Shown here: positions 55,606 to 63,754 of the stretch, piece by piece | Layout: each line of letters starts with the position of its first letter | How positions within the stretch are numbered: position 1 is the stretch's first letter | From: Phreatobacter sp. | GTDB taxonomy: Bacteria > Pseudomonadota > Alphaproteobacteria > Rhizobiales > Phreatobacteraceae | Length of the DNA: 64,000 bases | NCBI RefSeq assembly: GCF_027532945.1 | Contig: NZ_JAPZTZ010000009.1 | Span: 124,001 to 188,000 of the forward strand | Direction: 5' to 3' | The notes under the pieces: model-generated | Seen by the model: only the letters and a program-made list of their open reading frames with translations | What the model was told of the DNA's origin: nothing | Databases searched by the model: none | Position numbers and translations under genes: made by a program

Positions 55606-56253
55606 ATGAACGCGGCGCCGGGACCGGATCACTTTCGGGCAGCCGCCGCTTTCGTCCTCATGTTGCGGCAGGCGGGACTGTCCGACCGCCGCGTGCTCAA
55701 CGCCATGGAGCAGGTGCCGCGGGTGCCCTTCCTCGAGGAGGCGCATTTCGCCCTCGCTGACGAGGACGTGGCCCTGCCCATCGCCATGGGCCAGAACGTG
55801 CTGCGCCCGACGCTCATCGCGTCGATGCTGGACGCGCTCGATGTCGCGCCGCACCACCGCGTGCTGCAGATCGGCACCGGCTCGGGCTATACCGCGGCCA
55901 TCCTCGGCCGCCTCGCCAAGGAGGTCGTGACGGTGGAGCGCTGGCGCACGCTCGCTGACCAGGCCCATCTACGCCTGCGTGCGCTCGGCTACGATATGGT
56001 CGAGACCATCTTTGGCGACGGTTTCGACGGCTTCGCCCAGCGCGCGCCCTATGACCGCATTCTGCTGACCTGTGCGGTCTCCGATCCGCCGCCGCACCTT
56101 CTCGCCCAGCTGGCGCCCGATGGCGTGATGGTGGTGCCGCTCACTGCAGGTGTCGTGGTCCGGACCGGCAAAGCCGACAGCCATGCCAGCCGCAACGCCT
56201 TCGCAGTGGCGCAGGTCGACCCGGCCGTCCACGGCGTTGCCCGGCGTTTGTGA
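55606..56253 (+). CDS. pcm: Protein-L-isoaspartate O-methyltransferase
   Basis: 215 residues. It repairs isoaspartyl residues in old proteins using SAM. Motif I VLQIGTGSGYTAAIL, post-motif VERWRTLADQAHLRLRALGY, and LAMGQNVLRPTLIASML-like IAMGQNVLRPTLIASML, YDRILLTCAVSDPPPHLLAQL. The order surE-pcm-nlpD matches enterobacteria. Confidence 0.95.
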   Translation: MNAAPGPDHFRAAAAFVLMLRQAGLSDRRVLNAMEQVPRVPFLEEAHFALADEDVALPIAMGQNVLRPTLIASMLDALDVAPHHRVLQIGTGSGYTAAILGRLAKEVVTVERWRTLADQAHLRLRALGYDMVETIFGDGFDGFAQRAPYDRILLTCAVSDPPPHLLAQLAPDGVMVVPLTAGVVVRTGKADSHASRNAFAVAQVDPAVHGVARRL

Positions 56254-56350
56254 AAAAGGCCCACCCCAGGGGCAGCGCGACAACCGAAACTTAACCTGAA
56301 CAGGTCATAAATCTCACCTGTCAGTGGTTGTGTACCGCGTGAGTGTCGCC

Positions 56351-57943
56351 ATGGGTCTCCGTACCGTCTCCGGCTTGTCCCGGGCCGTCGTTGTGATTGC
56401 GGTCTCCGGGCTCGGCGCCGCCTGCAGCTCCGATGTGGCGCGCTTCGACGAAAATCCCTTCCGCTCCAGCCAGGTCGCCAGCGCGCCGCAGCCGAGCGTC
56501 TCGGCGGCTCCGGTCGCCGCGGTGGAGAGCCAGCCGCTGCCCTCCCGCGACTTCGTCGTGACCTCGCCTCCGCCGGCCACGGCCCAGGGCGGCTCGCCCT
56601 TCGGCCAGGGCGGCGACCCCGGCATGACCACCGGCACGGTCACACCGCGTTCCACCTTCGGCTCCTCCAACCCGCAGACGCCCGCCGTGCGCCAAATGGC
56701 CATGGGCCAGACGACTGCTGGCGGTCCTGTGTCAACCGGCCGGGGCGGCTGGTCTTCGACCGGCGGGACGGCCATCCGCGCGGCCGCCGGCGATACGCCG
56801 GAAGGGCTATCGCGGCGCTACGGCGTGCCCGCCGCCGCGATCGCGCAGGCCAATGGCATTGCCGGCAACCAGGCGTTCGCCGCAGGTCAGAACGTCATCA
56901 TCCCCACCTATTCCGTGGCCAATGCCAGCCAGGCCGCCGCAGCCCCGGTTGCCGCCGCGGCGCGCCCGGCGACGGACCTCGTCCGCCAGCCGGCCGATGC
57001 GCCTCAGCGGGCCCAGGCGCCGGCTGTATCGGCCGCCCGGACCGCGGCCGTTGCGCCCGCCCCGCAGCAGGGCCGCATGAACTGGCAGGCTGGCGCTCAG
57101 CCGACCGCCGCAACACCCGCTCCGACGGCTGCCGCCGCTCCGCGCCCTGCCCAGGCGACCCGCGGCACGCACACGGTGACCGGTGGCGAGACGCTCGCCG
57201 GTGTCGCCCGCCGTTATGGCGTGCCGCGCGACCAGCTTGCCGCCGCCAACAGCCTGCAGCCCGGCCAGGCGCTGCGCACCGGCCAGGTTCTGCGCCTTCC
57301 CGCGGTGCAGGCCTCGACGCCGGCTGCCACCCGCCAGGCCGCCGCGGCTCCGGTTCCGGCTCCCGCCGCCGCTCCGGTCGCTCGCCGCGAGCAGGCCCAG
57401 CGCGCCGTCGCCGAGGCCCAGGCGACGCCGGCTGGTCGCCAGGCCGATCCGCAGCCGACCGCCGCCATCCCGTCGCAGGCCACCATCACCCAGTCTGCCG
57501 CTCAGCCCTCGGCCGCAGCGGCCGCCGAAACCGCCTCTGCCAATGCCGAGGCCCCGGCCCGCGCCGCCAATGCCGAGCCGCAGTTCCGCTGGCCGGTGCG
57601 CGGGCGGGTGGTCGCTGGCTTCCGTGCCGGCACCAATGACGGCATCAAGCTCTCGGTTCCGCAGGGCACGCCGGTCAAGGCCGCCGAGGATGGCGTCGTC
57701 GCCTATGCCGGCAACGAGCTGCGCGGCTACGGCAACCTGGTGCTGGTGCGCCATTCCAATGGCTACGTCACGGCCTACGCCCACAACTCGACGATCGCGG
57801 TACGGCGCGGCGAGCAGGTGCGTCGCGGCCAGACCATCGCTGCCGCGGGCCAGACCGGCAACGTCTCGTCGCCGCAGCTCCACTTCGAGATCCGCCGCGG
57901 CGCGACGCCGGTCGATCCGATGACCTTCCTCGGTTCGAACTGA
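56351..57943 (+). CDS. NlpD/DipM-like LysM-LytM lipoprotein
   Basis: 530 residues. Lipoprotein signal with a lipobox (SGLGAAC), two LysM repeats (about 145-190: AAAGDTPEGLSRRYGVPAAAIAQANG, and 275-325: HTVTGGETLAGVARRYGVPRDQLAAAN), Ala/Pro-rich linkers and a C-terminal M23/LytM domain. The domain is degenerate: the H-x-G-x-D motif reads N-D-G-I-K and the H-x-H motif reads Q-L-H, so zinc cannot bind normally. This is the pattern of amidase activators (NlpD, EnvC, DipM), and the surE-pcm neighbourhood supports NlpD. rpoS is absent, as in most alphaproteobacteria. Confidence 0.9.
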   Translation: MGLRTVSGLSRAVVVIAVSGLGAACSSDVARFDENPFRSSQVASAPQPSVSAAPVAAVESQPLPSRDFVVTSPPPATAQGGSPFGQGGDPGMTTGTVTPRSTFGSSNPQTPAVRQMAMGQTTAGGPVSTGRGGWSSTGGTAIRAAAGDTPEGLSRRYGVPAAAIAQANGIAGNQAFAAGQNVIIPTYSVANASQAAAAPVAAAARPATDLVRQPADAPQRAQAPAVSAARTAAVAPAPQQGRMNWQAGAQPTAATPAPTAAAAPRPAQATRGTHTVTGGETLAGVARRYGVPRDQLAAANSLQPGQALRTGQVLRLPAVQASTPAATRQAAAAPVPAPAAAPVARREQAQRAVAEAQATPAGRQADPQPTAAIPSQATITQSAAQPSAAAAAETASANAEAPARAANAEPQFRWPVRGRVVAGFRAGTNDGIKLSVPQGTPVKAAEDGVVAYAGNELRGYGNLVLVRHSNGYVTAYAHNSTIAVRRGEQVRRGQTIAAAGQTGNVSSPQLHFEIRRGATPVDPMTFLGSN

Positions 57944-58023
57944 GACACAGACTTTCCCGGCTCGTCCGGACACGACTAGTCGATCGGTCCTCTCCTGCGA
58001 CCTCCAAGGGACCGGTCATATTC

Positions 58024-58058
58024 GGGGCGGCACGGCGGTGCCGCCCCACTTCTTTTTT
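58024..58058 (+). terminator. Terminator after the NlpD-like gene
   Basis: GGGGCGGCAC (58024-58033), loop GGCG, perfect complement GTGCCGCCCC (58038-58047), then ACTTCTTTTTT. Confidence 0.88.
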
Positions 58059-58064
58059 GAAAGA

Positions 58065-58940
58065 TCAGGCCTCGAGGCGGACGCCGAGCCGTCCCGCGAG
58101 GTCCTGGACGAACTGCCAGGCGACGCGGCCGGAGCGCGAGCCGCGCGTCGTCGCCCATTCCAGCGCCTCGGCGCGCATCGTGTCGGCGTCCGCCTTCAGG
58201 CCGAAATGCTCCGCATAGCCCTGGACCATGGCGAGGTACTCGTCCTGGCTGCACTTGTGGAAGCCGAGCCAGAGACCGAAGCGGTCCGACAGCGACACCT
58301 TCTCCTCGACTGCCTCGCCGGGATTGATCGCGGTGGAGCGCTCGTTTTCCATCATGTCGCGCGGCAGGAGATGCCGGCGGTTCGACGTGGCGTAGAAGAT
58401 GACATTGTCCGGACGGCCCTCGATGCCGCCTTCCAGCACGGCCTTCAGGGACTTGTAGGACGTGTCGTCGTGGTCGAACGACAGGTCGTCGCAGAAGACG
58501 ATGAAGCGCAGGTCCGTGGTTCGCACCATGGCCATCAGATCCGGCAGGCTCTCAATGTCCTCGCGGTGGATCTCGACCAGCTTGAGATTGGCGCTGAGGC
58601 CTGACGCGACCCTCTGGCGGTTGACCGTCGCATGGGCGGCCTTGACGAGCGAGGACTTGCCCATGCCGCGTGAGCCCCAGAGCAGCGCGTTATTGGCCGG
58701 CAGCCCCTCGGCGAAGCGCCTGGTGTTCTCGATCAGCGTGTCGCGCGCCCGGTCGATGCCCTTGAGCAGAACCATCTCCACGCGGTTCACCCGCGGCACG
58801 GCGTCGAGCCGCGGCCCGGCCGGGTTCCACACATAGGCGTCGGCGGCGGCGAAGTCCGGTGCCGGCGGGGCAGGCGGGGCGAGACGCTCGAGCGCGGTGG
58901 CGATGCGTTCAAGCAGCGCATGGGAAAGGGGATCGGACAC
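58065..58940 (-). CDS. DUF815 ATP-binding protein
   Basis: 291 residues from a GTG start at 58940, with GGAGG about 6 nt upstream. P-loop ATPase: Walker A LLWGSRGMGKSSLV, Walker B FIVFCDDLSFD, arginine-finger region SDRFGLWLGF. The DUF815 family is an AAA+-like group of unknown function. The end IDARARDTLIENT near residue 85 is a helical linker. Convergent with the NlpD-like gene. Confidence 0.9.
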   Translation of the reverse strand: MSDPLSHALLERIATALERLAPPAPPAPDFAAADAYVWNPAGPRLDAVPRVNRVEMVLLKGIDRARDTLIENTRRFAEGLPANNALLWGSRGMGKSSLVKAAHATVNRQRVASGLSANLKLVEIHREDIESLPDLMAMVRTTDLRFIVFCDDLSFDHDDTSYKSLKAVLEGGIEGRPDNVIFYATSNRRHLLPRDMMENERSTAINPGEAVEEKVSLSDRFGLWLGFHKCSQDEYLAMVQGYAEHFGLKADADTMRAEALEWATTRGSRSGRVAWQFVQDLAGRLGVRLEA

Positions 58941-59174
58941 AGCTTGCCTCCGGCGACGGTCGCGGTCCCATGCACCAGCGTTCCGGCCTGCGCAACCGGA
59001 CCACTGGAAAGACAGCCGCGCGCGGTCTACATGGGGCTTTCCGTCGGCGCCTCCGCGACCTTTCGTTGCGGGGGCATGGCGGCATCGTTGCATTCGACGC
59101 CTTCGTGGCTATAGTCCGCGCCGAAATTCCGCCCTGCTGCACCTCCGAGCGGGGCCTTCCCACGAGGATCCTTC

Positions 59175-59504
59175 ATGTTCATCACTCCGGCCTTCGCCCA
59201 GACCGGTGCGGGCGGCACCAACGACATCCTGATGTCGATGCTGCCCTTCATCCTGATCTTCATCATCATGTATTTCCTGATCCTGCGTCCCCAGCAGAAG
59301 AAGGTGAAGATGCATCAGGAGATGATCGGCAACCTGCGGCGCGGCGACCAGGTGACGCTGTCGGGCGGCCTGATCGGCCGGATCACCAAGGTGGTCGACG
59401 ATACGACGATCGAGCTCGAAATCGCCGACAACGTACGTGTCCGCGCCGCCAAGCAGTTCGTTTCGGAGCTGCGCTCGAAGAGCGAACCCGCCGACGAGAA
59501 GTGA
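59175..59504 (+). CDS. yajC: Preprotein translocase subunit YajC
   Basis: 109 residues. One N-terminal membrane helix (PFILIFIIMYFLILRPQQKK, about 24-44) and a cytoplasmic beta domain with RRGDQVTLSGGLIGRITKVVDD. It associates with SecDF. The first residues (MFITPAFAQTGAGG) are the usual YajC start. Promoter expected in the 234 bp upstream. Confidence 0.97.
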   Translation: MFITPAFAQTGAGGTNDILMSMLPFILIFIIMYFLILRPQQKKVKMHQEMIGNLRRGDQVTLSGGLIGRITKVVDDTTIELEIADNVRVRAAKQFVSELRSKSEPADEK

Positions 59505-59552
59505 AGCCACTCCGCACCGGCCTGACGGCCGACAGCCGAGGATGACCGATCG

Positions 59553-61169
59553 ATGCTGAGCTTCACCCGCTGGAAGGCGACGCTGATTCTCATGACCGCC
59601 TTCGCGGTCATGCTGCTGGCGACGCCGAACCTCATGCCGCAGTCTTGGGTGGACAAGCTGCCGCGCGCGCTCCGCACCCACATGACGCTCGGCCTCGACC
59701 TCCAGGGCGGCGTCGACCTGCGCCTGCAGGTCGATTCGGACGAGGTGCGGCGGACCTTGCTGGAGCACCTGCGTGACGACGTGCGCCGCGTGCTGCGCGA
59801 CGCCCGCCTGCAGGTCCAGAACATCGGCTTCCAGGGCAATGCGGTCGTGGTGCGCCTGCGGGAGGGCCAGAACGGCGACCTCGCTCTCACCGAGCTGCGC
59901 AAGATCCCGCAGGCCATCGGCGGCGCCTTCTCCACCACCGGCCAGTTTGATTCCGAAGTGTCGCGCTCCGGCGATGTTTTCACCGTCGCGGCCACCGATG
60001 CCGGCATCCGTGACAAGATCTCTCGCGCCGTGACCCAGTCCATCGAGGTGGTTCGCCGCCGTATCGACCAGCTTGGCACCACCGAACCGGTGATCCAGCG
60101 CCAGGGCCTCGACCGCATTCTGCTGCAGGTGCCGGGTGAGAAAGATCCGCGCCGCCTGAAGGACATCCTTGGCCAGACCGCAAAGCTGGAATTCCGCTTG
60201 GTCGACCAGTCGATGACTCCGGAGCAGGCGATTTCGGGCCGCCCGCCCGCGGACAGCGCCATCCTCTACGAGGAGGTCAAGGAGGGGAATCGCGTCGTCC
60301 AGCAGATTCCCTACGTGATCCAGCGCCGCGTCATCGTCTCCGGCGAGGAGCTGATCGACGCCCAGGCCGCCTTCAACGCCCAGCAGGCCGAATGGGTGGT
60401 GAGCTTCCGCTTCAATGCCTCAGGCGGCCGCAAGTTCGCCCAGACCACCACCGAGAACGTCAACCGGCCCTTCGCCATCGTTCTCGACAACAAGGTGATC
60501 TCGGCTCCCTTGATCCGTGAGCCGATCCTCGGCGGTTCGGGCCAGATTTCCGGGCGCTTCACGGCCGAGAGTTCGGCGAATCTTGCGCTGCTGCTGCGTG
60601 CCGGCGCGCTGCCCGCGCCGCTGACCGTGGTCGAGGAGCGCACCGTCGGCGCCTCGCTCGGTCAGGATTCGATCACCTCGGGCACCCGCGCCGCCATCAT
60701 CGGCTCGATCTTCGTGCTGGTCTATATCTTTGCGACCTATGGCCTTTTCGGCCTCTTCGCCAACATCGCCGTCATCGTGAACGTCGTCATGATGTTCGGC
60801 CTGCTCAGCCTCATTGGCGCGACGCTGACGCTGCCGGGCATCGCCGGCATCGTGCTGACCGTCGGTATGGCGGTCGATTCGAACGTCCTGATCTTCGAGC
60901 GCATCCGCGAGGAGAGCCGCGCCGGCCGAAGCGTCATCGCCTCCATCGATGGCGGTTTCACCAAGGCGATGGGCACCATCATGGATGCCAACGTCACCCA
61001 GCTTCTCACCTCCATCATCCTGTTCTTCCTGGGAACCGGACCTGTGAAGGGTTTCGCGCTGACGCTCGGCCTCGGCATCATCACCACCATGTTCACCGCC
61101 ATCACCTTTACACGCTACCTCGTCGTGCTGTGGCTGCGCTGGTTCAAGCCGGCGCGGGTGCCGATGTGA
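59553..61169 (+). CDS. secD: Protein translocase subunit SecD
   Basis: 538 residues. RND-type membrane protein that uses the proton gradient to pull exported proteins through SecYEG. Six membrane helices; signature TLGLDLQGGVDLRLQVD after helix 1, RRIDQLGTTEPVIQRQGLDRILLQVPG in the P1 head, and GLFANIAVIVNVVMM...GIVLTVGMAVDSNVLIFERIREE in the RND core. Confidence 0.98.
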   Translation: MLSFTRWKATLILMTAFAVMLLATPNLMPQSWVDKLPRALRTHMTLGLDLQGGVDLRLQVDSDEVRRTLLEHLRDDVRRVLRDARLQVQNIGFQGNAVVVRLREGQNGDLALTELRKIPQAIGGAFSTTGQFDSEVSRSGDVFTVAATDAGIRDKISRAVTQSIEVVRRRIDQLGTTEPVIQRQGLDRILLQVPGEKDPRRLKDILGQTAKLEFRLVDQSMTPEQAISGRPPADSAILYEEVKEGNRVVQQIPYVIQRRVIVSGEELIDAQAAFNAQQAEWVVSFRFNASGGRKFAQTTTENVNRPFAIVLDNKVISAPLIREPILGGSGQISGRFTAESSANLALLLRAGALPAPLTVVEERTVGASLGQDSITSGTRAAIIGSIFVLVYIFATYGLFGLFANIAVIVNVVMMFGLLSLIGATLTLPGIAGIVLTVGMAVDSNVLIFERIREESRAGRSVIASIDGGFTKAMGTIMDANVTQLLTSIILFFLGTGPVKGFALTLGLGIITTMFTAITFTRYLVVLWLRWFKPARVPM

Positions 61170-61194
61170 CCGGCCGGCAGGGAGACTGAAGACC

Positions 61195-62160
61195 GTGCGC
61201 CTGCTGCGACTCATTCCGGACGACACGAAGTTCGGCTTCATGCGGTTCCGGCCGATTGCCTTCGGCATCTCGGCCTTCATCGCCGCCGCGACCATCATCG
61301 GCTTCCTGACGATCGGCCTGAACATCGGCATCGACTTCAAGGGCGGTACGCTCGTCGAGCTGCAGACCAAGCAGGGCAATGCCAATCTCAGCGAGCTGCG
61401 CACGCGCCTGCAGTCCGCCAATGTCGGTGACGTCCAGCTGCAGGAGTTCGGCGGTCCGAACCTCGTGATGCTGCGCTACGGCGAGCAGCCCGGTGGCGAG
61501 CAGGGCCAGCAGGCGGCCCTGCGCCGCGTGACGGCCCTGATCGATGCGGACTATGAGATCCGCCGCACCGAGGTCGTGGGTCCCACCGTCTCGGCCGAGC
61601 TGGTGCAGATGTCGGTCATCGGCGTCCTGCTGTCGATTCTGGCAGTCCTTGTCTATCTCTGGTTCCGCTTCGAATGGCAGTTCGCCGTCGCGGCCATGAT
61701 CGCCACGCTGCACGACGTCACGGCCATCATGGCCTTCTACATCTTCACACAGTCGGACTTCGACATCACCTCGATCGCCTCGGTGCTGACCATCATCGGC
61801 TATTCGCTGAACGACACCGTTGTGGTGTTCGATCGCATCCGCGAAATGATGCGCAAGCACAAGAAGATGCCGGTGGCCGAGCTGCTCGACATCGCCATCA
61901 ACTCGACCCTGTCGCGCACCACCATCACCGCGACGACGACCTTCCTCGCGCTGCTCGGCCTGTTCTTCTTCGGCGGCGAGGTGATCCAGGGCTTCACTGC
62001 CTCGATGCTGGTCGGTGTCGTGATCGGCACCTATTCGTCGATCTTCATTGCTGCGCCGATCCTGATCTATCTCGGCCTGCGCACCGGCGGCTTCGGCGCC
62101 ACGCGCCAGGACGAAGATGAGGGCGAGGCCGCCAAGGCGGCGGCCAAGGCCCGGGCCTGA
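61195..62160 (+). CDS. secF: Protein translocase subunit SecF
   Basis: 321 residues from a GTG start, 25 bp after secD. Six helices; FLTIGLNIGIDFKGGTLVELQT, GPTVSAEL, and the RND core SVLTIIGYSLNDTVVVFDRIREMMRK with the membrane Asp. Acidic C-terminal tail (DEDEGEAAKAAAKA). Stop is one base before the next GTG. Confidence 0.98.
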   Translation: MRLLRLIPDDTKFGFMRFRPIAFGISAFIAAATIIGFLTIGLNIGIDFKGGTLVELQTKQGNANLSELRTRLQSANVGDVQLQEFGGPNLVMLRYGEQPGGEQGQQAALRRVTALIDADYEIRRTEVVGPTVSAELVQMSVIGVLLSILAVLVYLWFRFEWQFAVAAMIATLHDVTAIMAFYIFTQSDFDITSIASVLTIIGYSLNDTVVVFDRIREMMRKHKKMPVAELLDIAINSTLSRTTITATTTFLALLGLFFFGGEVIQGFTASMLVGVVIGTYSSIFIAAPILIYLGLRTGGFGATRQDEDEGEAAKAAAKARA

Positions 62161-62161
62161 C

Positions 62162-62560
62162 GTGGCACGCGGTGAGCCGATCCGCGTTCTCCACGACGGC
62201 TTCGTCCCCGGCCGCTTCGCCATCGACGCCTATGGGCGGGGCGGTTTTCGCTTTGCCGAGATGAGCCATCGCGGCTCGATCCTGGCGCTGCCCTCCGGCA
62301 TTCTTGCATGGCCGGTCGTATCTGCCGGCGAGATCACCGCTGACACGCTCGACAAGGTTGTCGCCGAACGGGCGGCGATCGACGTGCTGTTGCTCGGCAC
62401 CGGGGCAAGCCCCGTTGCGGTCGACGACGCCTTGCGGTGGGTCCTGCGTGACGCCGGCATCGGCCTCGACGTCATGGCGACGGGCGCTGCGGCGCGCACC
62501 TACAACATCATGCTCGGTGAAAACCGCAGGGTCGCCGCCGCTCTCGTGGCGGTGGATTGA
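62162..62560 (+). CDS. Mth938-like (DUF498) protein, NDUFAF3 homologue
   Basis: 132 residues from a GTG immediately after secF. Mth938-like fold: RFAIDAYGRGGFRFAEMSHRGSILALPSGILAWPV, then IDVLLLGTGASPVAV, VMATGAAARTYNIMLGENRRVAAALVA. Mitochondrial NDUFAF3, a complex I assembly factor, belongs to this family, and its bacterial relatives are known to sit beside secDF-yajC. Function in bacteria is unproven. Followed by the NDUFAF6-like gene. Confidence 0.92.
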   Translation: MARGEPIRVLHDGFVPGRFAIDAYGRGGFRFAEMSHRGSILALPSGILAWPVVSAGEITADTLDKVVAERAAIDVLLLGTGASPVAVDDALRWVLRDAGIGLDVMATGAAARTYNIMLGENRRVAAALVAVD

Positions 62561-62566
62561 GCCGTC

Positions 62567-63451
62567 ATGGCGGTTCCGCCCCGTCCTGAGGCGCTCGCTG
62601 CCGCCTTCGCGCATTGCGACACGGCGGTGCGCCAGGGTGACAAGGACCGCTGGCTGGCGAGCCTCTTCGCCCCCGAATCCCGGCGCCCCGATCTCCTCGC
62701 GCTCTATGCCTTCAACCTCGAAGTGGCCTCCGTGCGCGAGCGCGTCCGCGAGGCGCTGCCGGGCGAGGTGAGGCTGCAATGGTGGCGGGATGTGCTCGAG
62801 GGAGCGGGCCGTGGGGATGTGCAGTCGCACCCCGTGGCAGCCGCGCTCCTCGATGTCGTGACGCGGCATCGTCTGCCGGTGGCACCGTTCGTCGCGCTGA
62901 TCGATGCCAGGGTGGCCGACCTATACGACGATCTGCTCCCCACCGTCGGTGATCTCGAAGGCTATTGCGGCGAGACGAGTTCGGCAGTCATGCAGATGGC
63001 CGCACTGGTCCTCTCCGAGGGTGACGAGCCACGCTCCGCGGATGTCGCCGGTCATGCCGGCATTGCCTATGCGGTGACGGGAATGCTGCGCAGCTTCGCG
63101 CCTCTCGCCGCAGCCGGGCGCATGCAACTCCCGGCCGACATGCTTGAGGCACAGGGCATCACGCGCGACGACATCGTCGCACGGCGGAACCCGGAGGCGG
63201 TGAGGGCGGTGTGGGTGGCAGCCATCGCGTTGGCGCGTCGCCATCTCACGACGGCCGAGGCAGCTCTCGGGAGCGCGGATTCGCGGTGCCTTGCGGCCTT
63301 TGCCGGGCTGGCGACGGTCGGGCCAATGCTCGACCGTCTTTCACGGCATGACGATCCCTACGCGCTGGCACCCGACCTGCCGCAATGGCGGCGGCAATGG
63401 GCCATGTGGCGCTGGGCGCGGCGCTGGGCGCGGCTTGAACGCCGCGCCTGA
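62567..63451 (+). CDS. Squalene/phytoene-synthase-like protein, NDUFAF6 type
   Basis: 294 residues of the trans-prenyltransferase fold, but without the Asp-rich motifs: the first site reads YAFNLEVASVRERV (residue 47 on, no D-x-x-x-D) and the second reads TGMLRSFAPLAAAGRMQLP where synthases have LRD-x-x-x-D. QWWRDVLEG is typical of the NDUFAF6 branch. I therefore call it a non-catalytic homologue of the complex I assembly factor, not a carotenoid or hopanoid enzyme. It stands next to the NDUFAF3 homologue. Confidence 0.9.
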   Translation: MAVPPRPEALAAAFAHCDTAVRQGDKDRWLASLFAPESRRPDLLALYAFNLEVASVRERVREALPGEVRLQWWRDVLEGAGRGDVQSHPVAAALLDVVTRHRLPVAPFVALIDARVADLYDDLLPTVGDLEGYCGETSSAVMQMAALVLSEGDEPRSADVAGHAGIAYAVTGMLRSFAPLAAAGRMQLPADMLEAQGITRDDIVARRNPEAVRAVWVAAIALARRHLTTAEAALGSADSRCLAAFAGLATVGPMLDRLSRHDDPYALAPDLPQWRRQWAMWRWARRWARLERRA

Positions 63452-63454
63452 TCG

Positions 63455-63619
63455 TCAGGCGGCGTCGGCCACCTTGCGGGCGATGTACTCGATCTCGCCG
63501 CGCTGGAAGCCAAGATCGGCGAGCGCGCGGTCATCGAGCTGGGTCAGCTCCTCGCGGGTGCGCAGATAGACGATATGGGCCTTGAAACGGGCGACAAGGG
63601 CGTTGAGCAGGTACAGCAT
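63455..63619 (-). CDS. DUF1127 small basic protein
   Basis: 54 residues from the ATG at 63619: MLYLLNALVARFKAHIVYLRTREELTQLDDRALADLGFQRGEIEYIARK is the full DUF1127 (YjiS-like) pattern. An ATG at 63673 would add 18 residues but these lie in a hairpin-rich leader. Such small proteins bind RNA or regulate phosphate and carbon metabolism in rhizobia and Agrobacterium. Convergent with the NDUFAF6-like gene (3 bp). Confidence 0.88.
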   Translation of the reverse strand: MLYLLNALVARFKAHIVYLRTREELTQLDDRALADLGFQRGEIEYIARKVADAA

Positions 63620-63643
63620 GGCGGACAACCTCGAACGGACGGC

Positions 63644-63665
63644 GATCGTTCGTTCGCGAACGATC
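63644..63665 (-). promoter_or_regulatory. Hairpin in the DUF1127 leader
   Basis: GATCGTTCG and CGAACGATC form a perfect 9-bp stem with a 4-nt loop (CGAA on the transcribed strand), ending 24 nt before the ATG at 63619. Possible mRNA-stability or small-RNA control site. If translation starts at 63673 instead, it lies in the coding region. Confidence 0.5.
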
Positions 63666-63754
63666 TGGCGCATACATAGTCATTATGCTGCAGTTGCGAG
63701 ATGAGAAATTGTGCACCGCAGCTATGCCGTGGGCACATGGGCCGTGAAAGGCAA

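Noticed and set aside
56900-57560. Low-complexity Ala/Pro/Gln-rich DNA as a tandem repeat element
   Set aside because: It is the linker region of the LysM-LytM lipoprotein and has no regular period.
62567-63451. Carotenoid or hopanoid synthase function for the squalene/phytoene-synthase-like gene
   Set aside because: Both Asp-rich substrate motifs are missing and no isoprenoid genes are near; the NDUFAF6 type fits better.
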